NCBI GenBank assembly: GCA_001770815.1
Contig: MESD01000166.1
Coordinates: forward strand, 1-53,928
Direction of reading: 5' to 3'
DNA length: 53,928 bases
Origin: Burkholderiales bacterium RIFCSPHIGHO2_12_FULL_69_20
GTDB lineage: Bacteria; Pseudomonadota; Gammaproteobacteria; Burkholderiales; Burkholderiaceae_C
In this document: positions 19,928 through 28,427 of the stretch, piece by piece
Layout: the number at the start of each line of letters is the position of its first letter
Numbering within the stretch: position 1 is the stretch's first letter
The notes under the pieces: generated by a model
Told to the model about the DNA's origin: nothing
Seen by the model: only the letters and a program-made list of their open reading frames with translations
Database searches by the model: none
Program-made: the position numbers and the translations under genes

Positions 19928-20671
19928 TCAGCCGGCCAGCAACTCGTCGGCCCGCCGCTGCGCGGCGACGAAATCCAGCGCGCCGCTGTAGATCGAGCGG
20001 CCGCAGATCACGCCCTCGACGCCTTCGCCCTCGATCGCGCACAGGCGCTCGATGTCGGCGATGTCGGACAGGCCGCCCGAGGCGATCACCGGGATGGTGA
20101 GTGCCTGCGCCAATTTCACCGTGGCCTCGATGTTGATGCCGGTGAGCATGCCGTCGCGGCCGATGTCGGTGTAGATCACGCCCTCGACGCCGTAATCCTG
20201 GAACTTGCGTGCCAGGTCGACCACCTCGTGGCCGGTGAGCTTGCTCCAGCCGTCGGTGGCCACCTTGCCGTCCTTGGCGTCCAGCCCCACGATGATGTGG
20301 CCGCCGAACGCCGTGCAGGCGTCCTTCAGGAAGCCCGGGCTCTTGACCGCCGCGGTGCCGATGATGATGTAGCTGATGCCGTCGTCGAGGTAGCGCTCGA
20401 TGGTGTCGAGATCGCGGATGCCCCCACCCAGCTGCACCGGGATCTTGTCGCCCACCTCGCGCAGGATGGCCTTGATCGCGGGCTCGTTGACCGGCTTGCC
20501 GGCAAAGGCGCCGTTGAGGTCGACCAGGTGCAGGCGGCGCGCGCCGGCGTCCAGCCAGCGGCGCGCCATCGCGGCGGGGTCTTCACCGAAGGTGGTGGAG
20601 ACGTTCATGTCGCCCTTCTCGAGGCGAACGCAGTGGCCGTCTTTCAGGTCGATGGCAGGGATCAGCAGCAT
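19928..20671 (-). CDS. hisA: phosphoribosylformimino-AICAR ribotide isomerase HisA
   Basis: HisA isomerises ProFAR to PRFAR. The 247-residue barrel begins [17 protein letters not shown] with Asp8 and has [14 protein letters not shown] with the second catalytic Asp near 131, plus the ASGGLS phosphate site. The start is ATG at 20671; an open frame upstream lies in the gap after hisH. It is the last his gene before the CHRD gene interrupts the operon. Confidence 0.97.
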   Translation of the reverse strand: MLLIPAIDLKDGHCVRLEKGDMNVSTTFGEDPAAMARRWLDAGARRLHLVDLNGAFAGKPVNEPAIKAILREVGDKIPVQLGGGIRDLDTIERYLDDGISYIIIGTAAVKSPGFLKDACTAFGGHIIVGLDAKDGKVATDGWSKLTGHEVVDLARKFQDYGVEGVIYTDIGRDGMLTGINIEATVKLAQALTIPVIASGGLSDIADIERLCAIEGEGVEGVICGRSIYSGALDFVAAQRRADELLAG

Positions 20672-20717
20672 GGCTGGGGCAGCGGCAAGGTGGGGGGTGG
20701 GTGGGATCGAGCGAGGC

Positions 20718-21377
20718 TCAGGGCTTCCAGGCGAGGAAGTTGCGATACAGGGCCAGGCCCTGGTCGGCACTCTTCTCGGGATGGAACTGGGTGGCAAAAA
20801 TGTTATCCCGCGCCACTGCGCAGGTAAAGCGCTCACCGTACTCGGTGAGGCCCGCGATGTGGCGCGGGTCCGACGGCGCGGCGTAATAACTGTGCACGAA
20901 GTAGAACCAGCTGCCGTCGGACACGCCCTGCCAGATCGGATGTGGCATGCCGCCCGGCGCCTGCGCGAAGACCTGGTTCCAGCCCATCTGCGGCACCTTG
21001 TAGCGGCTGCCGTCGGGCTGGATGCGGCCTTCGAGCTGGAAGCGCTTCACGCGGCCGGGGATCAGGCCGAGGCCGGGTGTGTCCTGCTCCTCACTGTGGT
21101 CGAGCAGCATCTGCATGCCCACGCACACGCCCATCAGCGGCTTGCGCACCGCGGCGTCGAGCACCGCCTCCTTCAGCCCCGAGTCGTGCAGCTCGCGCAT
21201 GCAGTCGCGCATCGCGCCCTGGCCAGGCAGCACCACCCGCTCGGCGGCCATCACGTCCTCGGGTCGTTGGGTGACGATCACCTCGTAGCCCGAGGCGGCG
21301 GCCACATGCATCACCGCCTGCGACACCGAGCGCAGGTTGCCCATGCCGTAGTCGACGACGGCCACTGTCTTTCGCAT
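20718..21377 (-). CDS. hisH: imidazole glycerol phosphate synthase, glutaminase subunit HisH
   Basis: The 219-residue class I amidotransferase has the nucleophile Cys85 in [11 protein letters not shown] and the His-X-Glu pair in [12 protein letters not shown] near 196-207. It supplies ammonia to HisF. The start ATG is 2 bases after the hisB stop. It lies inside the hisC-hisB-hisH-hisA run, 46 bases before hisA. Confidence 0.97.
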   Translation of the reverse strand: MRKTVAVVDYGMGNLRSVSQAVMHVAAASGYEVIVTQRPEDVMAAERVVLPGQGAMRDCMRELHDSGLKEAVLDAAVRKPLMGVCVGMQMLLDHSEEQDTPGLGLIPGRVKRFQLEGRIQPDGSRYKVPQMGWNQVFAQAPGGMPHPIWQGVSDGSWFYFVHSYYAAPSDPRHIAGLTEYGERFTCAVARDNIFATQFHPEKSADQGLALYRNFLAWKP

Positions 21378-21379
21378 GG

Positions 21380-21982
21380 CTACAGGCTGCCCTTGGTGGA
21401 GGGGATCACGCCGGCCGAGCGCGCATCAGGCGTCAGCGCCAAACGCAGCGCGCGGCCAAAGGCCTTGAACACCGTCTCGGCCTGGTGGTGGGCGTTGATG
21501 CCCTTCAGGTTGTCGATGTGCAGCGTGCACAACGCATGGTTGACGAAACCCTGGAAGAACTCGTAGACCAGCTGCGTGTCGAGGTTGCCGACCATGCCCG
21601 AGGTGAACGGGATGTGCTGGTGCAGCCCGGGCCGGCCGGAGAAGTCGACCACCACGCGCGTCAACGCCTCGTCCAGCGGCACGTAGCTGTGGCCGTAGCG
21701 GGTGATGCCACGCTTGTCGCCCACCGCCTGCGCCACCGCCATGCCCAGCGTGATGCCGACGTCTTCGACCGTGTGGTGGCCGTCGATGTGCAGATCACCC
21801 TGGCACTGGATGTCGATGTCGATCAAGCCGTGGCGCGCCACCTGGTCGAGCATGTGGTCGAAGAAGCCGATGCCGGTGGCGAACACGCCCTGGCCGGTGC
21901 CGTCGAGGTTCAGGCGCACGCGGATCTGCGTCTCCTTGGTGTTGCGGCTGACGTCGGCCGTGCGGTCGGAGGTCGGGTCCAT
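21380..21982 (-). CDS. hisB: imidazoleglycerol-phosphate dehydratase HisB
   Basis: The 200-residue monofunctional enzyme (no N-terminal phosphatase domain) has the metal-binding repeats [13 protein letters not shown] and [11 protein letters not shown], then [17 protein letters not shown] near the C-terminus. The start chosen is ATG at 21982 ([20 protein letters not shown]), 17 bases after the hisC stop. Confidence 0.96.
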   Translation of the reverse strand: MDPTSDRTADVSRNTKETQIRVRLNLDGTGQGVFATGIGFFDHMLDQVARHGLIDIDIQCQGDLHIDGHHTVEDVGITLGMAVAQAVGDKRGITRYGHSYVPLDEALTRVVVDFSGRPGLHQHIPFTSGMVGNLDTQLVYEFFQGFVNHALCTLHIDNLKGINAHHQAETVFKAFGRALRLALTPDARSAGVIPSTKGSL

Positions 21983-21999
21983 GGTCTGGTCTTTCGGGT

Positions 22000-23085
22000 T
22001 CAGAGCGACGCGCGCAGCGCGTCGAGCATGCGGCGATTCTCGTCGGACGCGCCCACCGTGATGCGCAGGCAGTTGGCCAGCAGCGGGTGCAGCGGCGACA
22101 CGTTCTTGACCAGCACGCCGCGCTGCTTCATGCCAGCAAAGGTGCTGGCGGCATCGGGCACGCGGGTGAGGATCATGTTGGCCTGGCTGGGGTAAGGCAA
22201 CACACCGGGCAGGTCGCTCAACGCCGCGAACAGGCGCTCGCGTTCGGCGCGGATCGTGGCCGCCTGCTCGGCATACACCGCTGCATGATCCAGCGCGAAC
22301 AGCGCCGCCTCGGCATTGAGCACGCTGATGTTGTAGGGCGGGCGCAGCTTCTCGACCTCGGTGATCAGCGCGGCGGCGCCCATCAGGTAGCCGATGCGCA
22401 CGCCGGCCAGGCCGAACTTGCTCATCGTGCGCATCACCAGCAGGTGCGGGTGGCGGCGCAGCCGGTCCATCGAATCGCGCGCGGCAAAGGGTTGGTAGGC
22501 CTCGTCCATCACCACCAGGCCGTTGACGTCGCCCATCGCGGCGATGCAGCGCTCGATGGTGGCGTCGCGCCACAGGTTGGCGGTGGGGTTGTTCGGGTAC
22601 GCCAGGTACAGCAGCGAGGGCCGATGCTCGGCGATGGCGGCCAGCATTGCCGCCTCGTCCAGCTCGAAATCGGCCGTCAGCGGCACGCCGACGAACTTCA
22701 GCCCCTGCAACTGCGCCGACATCGCGTACATCACGAAGCCCGGCAACGGCGCCATCACCACCGCGCCGGGCAGATCACAGGCCATGCTGAGCATCGTGAT
22801 CAGCTCGTCGGAGCCGTTGCCCAGCGTCAGCGCGTTGCCCTCGGGCAGGCCGGCATGGGCGGCCAGCGCGGTGCGCAGGTCGTCCACCCGGCCGGCGGGG
22901 TAGCGGTTGATCGCCACGCGGCCCAGGCGCTCACCCAGCGCGTGCTGCAGGGCCGCGCTCAGCGTGAACGGGTTTTCCATCGCGTCGAGCTTGATGAGCC
23001 CGGCGCTGGGCTGCACCGCGTAGGCGTGCATGCCCTGGATGTCGCGGCGGATCACGCGCTGGATGCTGTCGTCGAGGCGGGTCAT
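22000..23085 (-). CDS. hisC: histidinol-phosphate aminotransferase HisC
   Basis: The 361-residue fold-type I PLP enzyme has the PLP lysine in [14 protein letters not shown] (Lys223), [14 protein letters not shown] with the conserved Asn-Pro, and the C-terminal [14 protein letters not shown] arginine that binds the substrate phosphate/carboxylate. The start ATG at 23085 overlaps the stop of a PIN-domain toxin gene (ATGA). HisC translation may therefore depend on ribosomes coming from the toxin gene. Confidence 0.96.
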   Translation of the reverse strand: MTRLDDSIQRVIRRDIQGMHAYAVQPSAGLIKLDAMENPFTLSAALQHALGERLGRVAINRYPAGRVDDLRTALAAHAGLPEGNALTLGNGSDELITMLSMACDLPGAVVMAPLPGFVMYAMSAQLQGLKFVGVPLTADFELDEAAMLAAIAEHRPSLLYLAYPNNPTANLWRDATIERCIAAMGDVNGLVVMDEAYQPFAARDSMDRLRRHPHLLVMRTMSKFGLAGVRIGYLMGAAALITEVEKLRPPYNISVLNAEAALFALDHAAVYAEQAATIRAERERLFAALSDLPGVLPYPSQANMILTRVPDAASTFAGMKQRGVLVKNVSPLHPLLANCLRITVGASDENRRMLDALRASL

Positions 23086-23570
23086 GGTGCGGCCGGGGCT
23101 GGCCCGGGGTTGTCGAGGCTGGGGTTGTCGAGCCATTCGGGCCCGGTGATGAACGGGTTGAGGATGCGCACGCCGTCGATCACCTGGTCGTGCTGCAGGT
23201 CCTCGGTGAGCAGCGCACAGCAGCCTTGTTGCTGGGCGGCGGCGACCATCAGGGCGTCCCAGTAGTGCACGCCGTAGCGGCTTTCGACGGCCCAGGCCGC
23301 TTCCACCGTGGCGTGGTCGACCGACCAAGGCTGCCAGCGCTGGTAGCGGCGCACCTCGGCCCGCACATCGCCGGCCGGCATCGCCGGCTTGAGCTTGCGC
23401 GTGGCAACGACATAGAACTCGTTCAGCACCTGAGTGCTCACCCGGCCGCAGCGGCGCAACCAGAGTTCACGCAGCCAGCGACGCGCAGCGGCGTGTTTTT
23501 CCAGGTGCGCCCGGTCTTCCGAGTACACCAGCACGTTGGTGTCAACGAAAACGATCGAGGCGCTCGGCAT
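23082..23570 (-). CDS. VapC-like PIN-domain toxin
   Basis: The 162-residue product has the PIN-domain acidic residues in VFVDTNVLVYSED (Asp10), STQVLNEFYVV (Glu), HYWDALMVAA (Asp) and LLTEDLQHDQ (Asp). VapC toxins are Mg-dependent RNases that usually cut tRNA or rRNA; the target here is unknown. The start overlaps the antitoxin gene by 29 bases. At 162 residues it is longer than the usual 130-145. The extra C-terminal tail is low-complexity ([15 protein letters not shown]), is encoded partly by a 15-base tandem repeat, and ends exactly at the hisC start. Confidence 0.88.
   Translation of the reverse strand: MPSASIVFVDTNVLVYSEDRAHLEKHAAARRWLRELWLRRCGRVSTQVLNEFYVVATRKLKPAMPAGDVRAEVRRYQRWQPWSVDHATVEAAWAVESRYGVHYWDALMVAAAQQQGCCALLTEDLQHDQVIDGVRILNPFITGPEWLDNPSLDNPGPAPAAP
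23106..23132. repeat. two-copy 15-base tandem repeat in the toxin tail
   Basis: GGGGTTGTCGAG occurs at 23106-23117 and again at 23121-23132 (period 15). It keeps frame and encodes the repeated DNPSLDNPG of the toxin C-terminus. Confidence 0.8.
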
Positions 23571-23787
23571 AGAGCTCTTCGCGCTTGGCGTAAGGGGTTC
23601 CGTCGGAGCTGAAGCTCAGGTCGCGCTGCAGCCACTCCTGCATCGCCCGCTCGTAAGCGTCGTCGCGGCGCATCTTCTCGGCCAGCATCTCACCCACCAG
23701 CCGCGACACGCTGGTATTGCGGCGCGCGGCTTCCATGCGCGCCCAGTCGGCAACGCTGTCTTCCATCGTGACGGTGACGTTCTTCAT
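23542..23787 (-). CDS. ribbon-helix-helix antitoxin
   Basis: The 81-residue product begins MKNVTVTMEDSVADWARMEA, with an N-terminal beta strand then helices (RRNTSVSRLVGEMLAEKM), the pattern of CopG/RHH DNA-binding antitoxins. The C-terminal half is charged (PYAKREELYAERLDRF) and would wrap the toxin. The start ATG at 23787 has GAGG upstream. An open frame to 23835 passes through the operator repeats and is rejected. The gene overlaps the PIN toxin by 29 bases and lies between hisD and hisC. Confidence 0.8.
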   Translation of the reverse strand: MKNVTVTMEDSVADWARMEAARRNTSVSRLVGEMLAEKMRRDDAYERAMQEWLQRDLSFSSDGTPYAKREELYAERLDRFR

Positions 23788-23808
23788 GATGCAACCCTCA
23801 CACTGGTT

Positions 23809-23849
23809 TCGTGTTGCACGATTCTCGTGTTGCACGAACTTCGTGTCAA
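23809..23849 (-). promoter_or_regulatory. promoter and iterated operator of the toxin-antitoxin pair
   Basis: TCGTGTTGCACGA occurs at 23809-23821 and 23825-23837, with a half copy TCGTGT at 23841-23846 (period 16). Each holds the inverted repeat CGTG-TTG-CACG. On the minus strand TTGACA (23849-23844), a 17-base spacer and GAGAAT (23826-23821) form a good sigma-70 promoter inside the array. This is a classic autoregulation layout, and the promoter would also feed hisC, hisB, hisH and hisA. Confidence 0.8.
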
Positions 23850-23851
23850 GC

Positions 23852-25219
23852 TCAGCGCTTCAGCCGAAACTCCGCCGCCAGCGCATGCGCCTGCAGCCCT
23901 TCGCCATAGGCCAGCGTGGCGGCGATCGGCCCCAGCACCTGGGCGCCGGCCTCGCTGACCTCGATCAGGCTGCTGCGCTTCTGGAAGTCGTAGACGCCCA
24001 GCGGCGACGAGAAGCGTGCGGTGCCCGAGGTCGGCAGCACGTGGTTGGGGCCGGCGCAGTAGTCGCCCAGGCTCTCGCTGGTGTAGGCACCCAGGAAGAT
24101 CGCGCCGGCGTGGCGCAGCAGCGGCTCCCAGCGGTGCGGATCGCGGCTGGACACCTCCAGGTGCTCGGGCGCGATGCGGTTGCTGATCGCGCAGGCCTCT
24201 TCCATGCTGCGGGTGAGGATCAGCGCTCCGCGCCCGGCCAGTGACTTGGCGATGATCTCGGCACGCGGCATGGTGGGCAGCAGGCGATCGATCTCGCGCT
24301 GCACCGCGGCGATGTACCCGGCATCGGGGCACAGCAGGATGCTCTGCGCCAGCTCGTCGTGCTCGGCCTGGCTGAACAGGTCCATCGCCACCCAGTCGGC
24401 CGGCGTGCTGCCGTCGGCCAGCACCAGGATCTCGCTGGGGCCGGCGATCATGTCGATGCCCACGCTGCCGAACACCCGCTTCTTGGCGCTGGCCACGTAG
24501 GCATTGCCCGGCCCGGTGATCTTGTCGACGCGCGGCACCGTGGCCGTGCCGTAGGCCAGCGCGGCCACCGCCTGCGCGCCACCGATGGTGAAGGCGCGAC
24601 TGACGCCGGCCACGTGGGCTGCGGCCAGCACCAACTCGTTGCGCTCGCCGCGGGCGGCGGTGGCGGCCGCACCGCTGCCGCCGGTGGCCATGCTGCCGCG
24701 CACCGGCGTGGGCACCACCATGATGATCTCCTGCACCCCCGCCACATGCGCCGGCACCGCGTTCATGATCAGGCTGGACGGGTAGGCGGCCTTGCCGCCG
24801 GGCACGTAGATGCCCACCCGGTCGAGCGGCGTGACCTTCTGGCCCAGCAACGTGCCGTCCTCGTCGCGGTAGCTCCAGCTCTCGCCGCAGGCCTTCTTCT
24901 GCGCCTCGTGGTAGCTGCGTACACGGCGCGTGGCGGCTTGCAGCGCCTCGCGTTGGGCCGCGGGCAGGCCGTCGAAGGCCGCCTTGAAATCGGCCTGCGA
25001 CAGTTCCAGCGCGGCCATGCTGTCGGCGGCCAGGCCATCGAAGCGCGCGGTGTAGTCGAGCACCGCGGCATCACCGCGCTGCTTCACGTCGGCCAGGATG
25101 CCAGCCACGCGCTGCTCGATCGCATCGTCGGTCTCGGCCGACCAGTGCAGCACACGCTGGAACTCGGCTTCGAAACTGGCGGACGTGGTACTGAGGTGGC
25201 GGATGTCGACGGCGGGCAT
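23852..25219 (-). CDS. hisD: histidinol dehydrogenase HisD
   Basis: HisD oxidises histidinol to histidine in two NAD-dependent steps. The 455-residue product shows [47 protein letters not shown] and [12 protein letters not shown] with zinc ligands. The start chosen is ATG at 25219 (MPAVDIRHL). It is longer than the usual 430-440 because about 17 residues ([17 protein letters not shown]) replace a single Gly between VVPTP and GERNELV near residue 170. The frame is intact. The stop lies 3 bases before the operator array of the toxin-antitoxin pair. Confidence 0.95.
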   Translation of the reverse strand: MPAVDIRHLSTTSASFEAEFQRVLHWSAETDDAIEQRVAGILADVKQRGDAAVLDYTARFDGLAADSMAALELSQADFKAAFDGLPAAQREALQAATRRVRSYHEAQKKACGESWSYRDEDGTLLGQKVTPLDRVGIYVPGGKAAYPSSLIMNAVPAHVAGVQEIIMVVPTPVRGSMATGGSGAAATAARGERNELVLAAAHVAGVSRAFTIGGAQAVAALAYGTATVPRVDKITGPGNAYVASAKKRVFGSVGIDMIAGPSEILVLADGSTPADWVAMDLFSQAEHDELAQSILLCPDAGYIAAVQREIDRLLPTMPRAEIIAKSLAGRGALILTRSMEEACAISNRIAPEHLEVSSRDPHRWEPLLRHAGAIFLGAYTSESLGDYCAGPNHVLPTSGTARFSSPLGVYDFQKRSSLIEVSEAGAQVLGPIAATLAYGEGLQAHALAAEFRLKR

Positions 25220-25253
25220 GGTGCGGATGACGCGGGTGACGTGGGTGGGAGGA

Positions 25254-25940
25254 TCAGCCCGCGGCGCGGGCCGGGCTGGCCGATTCGCCCGCGGCGCGGG
25301 CGAAAGCATCGATCAGCCGACGCAGCGGCTCGCGCTTGAGCTTGAGCGCGGCCTGGTTGACCACCAGCCGCGCGCTGATGTCCATGATGCGTTCCACCTC
25401 GACCAGGTGGTTGGCCTTGAGCGTGCTGCCGGTGGACACCAGGTCGACGATGGCATCGGCCAGCCCGGTCAGCGGCGCCAGCTCCATCGAGCCGTAAAGC
25501 TTGATCAGGTCGACGTGCACACCCTTGTCGGCAAAGTGCTGGCGCGCGATCTGGGTGTATTTGCTGGCCACGCGGATACGCGAGCCCTGCTTGACGGCGG
25601 CGGCGTAGTCGAAGTCGGCGCGGGTGGCCACGCTGATGCGGCAGCGGGCGATCTTCAGATCCACCGGCACGTACAGGCCGCAGCTGGCCAGGTCGTCGCC
25701 ATGCTCGAGCAAGGTGTCCAGGCCCACCACGCCCAGGTCGGCGCCCCCGTACTCCACGTAGGTGGGCACATCGCTGGGACGCACCAGCACCACCCGCACG
25801 CCGGGCAGGCTGGTGCCCAGGATCAGCTTGCGGCTTTTCTCGGGGTCTTCGCTCACCTCGATGCCTGCGGCCGCCAGCAGCGGCAGGCAGTCGTCGAAGA
25901 TGCGGCCCTTGCTCAGCGCCAGGGTGATGATGTCGGGCAT
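25254..25940 (-). CDS. hisG: ATP phosphoribosyltransferase, short form HisG(S)
   Basis: HisG commits PRPP and ATP to histidine. The 228-residue product is the short form, with [13 protein letters not shown] at the start, [16 protein letters not shown], and the PRPP loop [17 protein letters not shown] near 166-182. Short forms lack the C-terminal regulatory domain and need HisZ, which is not in this window. The start ATG at 25940 overlaps the murA stop by one base (TGATG). It follows murA, the usual betaproteobacterial order. Confidence 0.96.
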   Translation of the reverse strand: MPDIITLALSKGRIFDDCLPLLAAAGIEVSEDPEKSRKLILGTSLPGVRVVLVRPSDVPTYVEYGGADLGVVGLDTLLEHGDDLASCGLYVPVDLKIARCRISVATRADFDYAAAVKQGSRIRVASKYTQIARQHFADKGVHVDLIKLYGSMELAPLTGLADAIVDLVSTGSTLKANHLVEVERIMDISARLVVNQAALKLKREPLRRLIDAFARAAGESASPARAAG

Positions 25941-27217
25941 CACTTGAGTCTTTCTATGTCGGCGCCGATGGCGCGCAGCTTGGCTTCCATGCGGTCGTAG
26001 CCGCGGTCGAGGTGGTAGATGCGGTCGATCTGCGTCTCGCCCTGCGCCACCAGGCCGGCGATCACCAGGCTGGCCGAGGCGCGCAGGTCGGTGGCCATCA
26101 CCGTGGCGCCCTGCAACAGCGGCACGCCGGTGACCACGGCCGTGTGGCCATCCACCTCGATGTGCGCACCCAGCCGCACCAGCTCGTTGACATGCATGAA
26201 GCGGTTCTCGAAGATCGTCTCGCTGATGCGCGCCGTGCCCTGGGCGATGCAGTCGACGGTCATGAACTGCGCCTGCATGTCGGTCGGAAAGGCCGGGTAC
26301 TCGCTGGTGCGAAAGCCCACCGCGCGTGGCCGGCCGTCCGAGCGCACGCGTATCCAGGTTTCGCCATCCTGCACACCGTCGGTGATGTTGGCGCCGGCCT
26401 CGCGCAGCTTGTCGATCACCGCATCCAGATGGTGGGCATTGGCGCCTTGCAGCGTGACGTCGCCACCGGTGGCGGCCACTGCGCACAGGAAGGTGCCGGC
26501 CTCGATGCGATCGGGCACGATGCGGTGCGGCAGCGCCGGCGCGTGCAGCGCGGGCACACCCTGGATGCGGATGCGGCTGCTGCCATGGCCTTCGATGCGC
26601 GCGCCCATGCTGATCAGCAGTTCGGCCAGGTCGGGGATCTCGGGCTCCTGGGCGGCGTTCTCCAGCAGCGTCTCGCCGTCGGCCAGCGTGGCGGCCATCA
26701 GCAGGTTCTCGGTGCCGGTGACGGTGACCATGTCGGTGGTGATGCGGGCACCGCGCAGCCGCGACGCCTTGGCCACGATGTAGCCGTGGTCGACGGTGAT
26801 CTCGGCGCCCATCGCCTGCAGGCCCTTGATGTGCTGGTCGACCGGCCGCGAGCCGATGGCACAGCCGCCGGGCAGCGACACCCGCGCCTGGCCGAAGCGC
26901 GCCAGCAGCGGGCCCAGCGCCAAAATCGACGCGCGCATGGTCTTGACCAGCTCGTACGGTGCCTCGGGCAGGGGGATGCGCCGCGCGTCCAGCGTCACCG
27001 CGTCGGGCTGCTCGGCCGAGCGATCGGCCACCACGCCCATGTTGCGCAGCAGCTTGAGCATGGTGGCCACGTCCTGCAGCTGCGGCACGTTGTGCAGCGT
27101 GGTGACGCCGTCGACCAGCAGCGCGGCGCACAGCTCAGGCAGCGCGGCATTCTTGGCACCGGCGATCGGCACCGTGCCATTGAGGCGGCGGCCGCCGCGG
27201 ATGAGGAGTTTGTCCAT
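25940..27217 (-). CDS. murA: UDP-N-acetylglucosamine 1-carboxyvinyltransferase MurA
   Basis: MurA transfers enolpyruvate to UDP-GlcNAc, the first committed step of peptidoglycan synthesis. The 425-residue product has [23 protein letters not shown] at the N-terminus with the conserved Lys-Asn, and the catalytic cysteine in [18 protein letters not shown] (Cys119, matching E. coli Cys115), so fosfomycin sensitivity is expected. It ends [12 protein letters not shown], as usual. It is coupled to hisG downstream. Confidence 0.97.
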   Translation of the reverse strand: MDKLLIRGGRRLNGTVPIAGAKNAALPELCAALLVDGVTTLHNVPQLQDVATMLKLLRNMGVVADRSAEQPDAVTLDARRIPLPEAPYELVKTMRASILALGPLLARFGQARVSLPGGCAIGSRPVDQHIKGLQAMGAEITVDHGYIVAKASRLRGARITTDMVTVTGTENLLMAATLADGETLLENAAQEPEIPDLAELLISMGARIEGHGSSRIRIQGVPALHAPALPHRIVPDRIEAGTFLCAVAATGGDVTLQGANAHHLDAVIDKLREAGANITDGVQDGETWIRVRSDGRPRAVGFRTSEYPAFPTDMQAQFMTVDCIAQGTARISETIFENRFMHVNELVRLGAHIEVDGHTAVVTGVPLLQGATVMATDLRASASLVIAGLVAQGETQIDRIYHLDRGYDRMEAKLRAIGADIERLK

Positions 27218-27324
27218 GTGACTGGCCTGCGTTTCTGCGAGAGGGCGGCCGCACGCTTAGACAGGCGGCCGGGCGCTGGGACGGGCGCCGAAACGGCCAC
27301 CCGCAGCATGCCGCCGCGGGGGTG

Positions 27325-27606
27325 TCAGTGGTGGGGGTGGTGCGGTGCCGCGGACGCCGCACCAGCTTGGTCGGCCCACTCTGCGGGGGTCAGCGTCTTC
27401 ATCGACAGCGCGTGGATCTGCTCGCGCATTCTATCGCCCAGGGCGGTGTAAACCCGCTGGTGGCGGCGCACCCGCGCCAGGCCCTCGAACTCGGCCGAGA
27501 CGATGGTGGCGAAAAAATGGCGGCCATCACCTTCAACTTCCAGGTGGTCGCAAGGCAGGCTGGCGGCGATGAAGCCGCGCACGTCGTCGGCAGTGGGATC
27601 TGACAT
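27325..27606 (-). CDS. BolA-family protein (IbaG-like)
   Basis: The 93-residue product has the BolA fold signature VEGDGRHFFATIVSAEFEGLARVRRHQRVY and an invariant His near 72-75. BolA proteins partner monothiol glutaredoxins and Fe-S proteins. Location next to murA matches the IbaG/YrbA branch. The C-terminus is His/Pro-rich (APHHPHH) and could bind metal. A -10 hexamer GATAAT (27618-27613) lies 6 bases before the ATG and no Shine-Dalgarno sequence is visible. Confidence 0.9.
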   Translation of the reverse strand: MSDPTADDVRGFIAASLPCDHLEVEGDGRHFFATIVSAEFEGLARVRRHQRVYTALGDRMREQIHALSMKTLTPAEWADQAGAASAAPHHPHH

Positions 27607-27612
27607 GACGGG

Positions 27613-27640
27613 ATTATCTCAGACGCCCCTGCCGCGTCAC
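27613..27640 (-). promoter_or_regulatory. probable bolA promoter
   Basis: GTGACG (27640-27635), a 16-base spacer and GATAAT (27618-27613). The start point would fall at or just before the bolA ATG at 27606. The -35 box lies in the loop and stem of the upstream terminator hairpin. Confidence 0.5.
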
Positions 27641-27651
27641 CGCGGCAGGGG
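27626..27651 (-). terminator. hairpin after the ABC permease gene
   Basis: A perfect 11-base stem (CCCCTGCCGCG/CGCGGCAGGGG) with loop TCAC lies 2 bases after the permease stop. It lacks a U-tract. It overlaps the bolA promoter. Confidence 0.65.
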
Positions 27652-27653
27652 AT

Positions 27654-28427
27654 TCACGGCCGGATCTTGTAGCCGGCCTTCAGCAGCCGCAGCGCGATTG
27701 CCGACACCACCACGAAGGCGGTGCCCACCACCCCCAGGCTGATCCATGGCGACACGTCGCTGACGCCGAAGAAGCCGTGCCGGAAGCCGTCGATCATGTA
27801 GAAGAACGGATTCAGGTGGCTGGCCTGCAGCCAGAACGGTGGCAATGAATGCATCGAGTAGAAGACGCCGGAGAGAAACGTCATCGGCATGATGATGAAG
27901 TTCTGGAACGCCGCCATCTGGTCGAACTTGTCGGCCCACAGCCCGGCGATCAGCCCCAGCGCACCCAGCATGCCCGCGCCCAGCGCGGCAAACACCAGGA
28001 TCCACAGCGGCTGGGCAAACGACGGCGGCGCAAACCACACGGTGACGATGAACACGCCCGCACCCACCGCCAGCCCGCGCACCACGCTGGCGCCCACGTA
28101 GCCGACGAACCAGGCCCAGTGCGACAGCGGCGAGACCAGCAGGAACACCAGGTTGCCGGTGACCTTGCTCTGCACCAGGCTGGACGAGCTGTTGGCAAAG
28201 GCGTTCTGCAGCACGCTCATCATCACCAGGCCGGGGATCAGGAAGCTGGTGTAGCCCACGCCCTCGAACACCTGCACCTTGTTCTCGAGCACATGGCCGA
28301 AGATCAGCAGGTACATGATGGCCGTGAGCACCGGCGCGGCCACGGTCTGGAAGCCGACGTTCCAGAAGCGCAGGATCTCCTTGCGCAACAGTGTTTGCGC
28401 GCCCGCCAGGCGGATGCCGGCCATCAT
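27654..28427 (-). CDS. ABC-2 type transporter permease
   Basis: The 257-residue product has six hydrophobic segments typical of ABC-2 permeases (for example VAAPVLTAIMYLLIFGHVL, IPGLVMMSVLQNAF and IWILVFAALGAGMLGALGLI-like stretches). It belongs to the YadH/NodJ-like exporters. The substrate cannot be told from sequence. The start overlaps the ATPase stop (ATGA from 28427, or TGATG if the second Met at 28424 is used). A terminator hairpin follows at once. Confidence 0.9.
   Translation of the reverse strand: MMAGIRLAGAQTLLRKEILRFWNVGFQTVAAPVLTAIMYLLIFGHVLENKVQVFEGVGYTSFLIPGLVMMSVLQNAFANSSSSLVQSKVTGNLVFLLVSPLSHWAWFVGYVGASVVRGLAVGAGVFIVTVWFAPPSFAQPLWILVFAALGAGMLGALGLIAGLWADKFDQMAAFQNFIIMPMTFLSGVFYSMHSLPPFWLQASHLNPFFYMIDGFRHGFFGVSDVSPWISLGVVGTAFVVVSAIALRLLKAGYKIRP

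Noticed and set aside
23788..23835. Earlier start of the antitoxin
   Set aside because: It would encode the operator repeats, whereas MKNVTVTMED is the normal start of an RHH protein and has GAGG upstream.
23806..23849. A CRISPR array
   Set aside because: There are only two and a half copies, the spacing of 3 bases is far too short for spacers, and no cas genes are present. The layout fits an operator.
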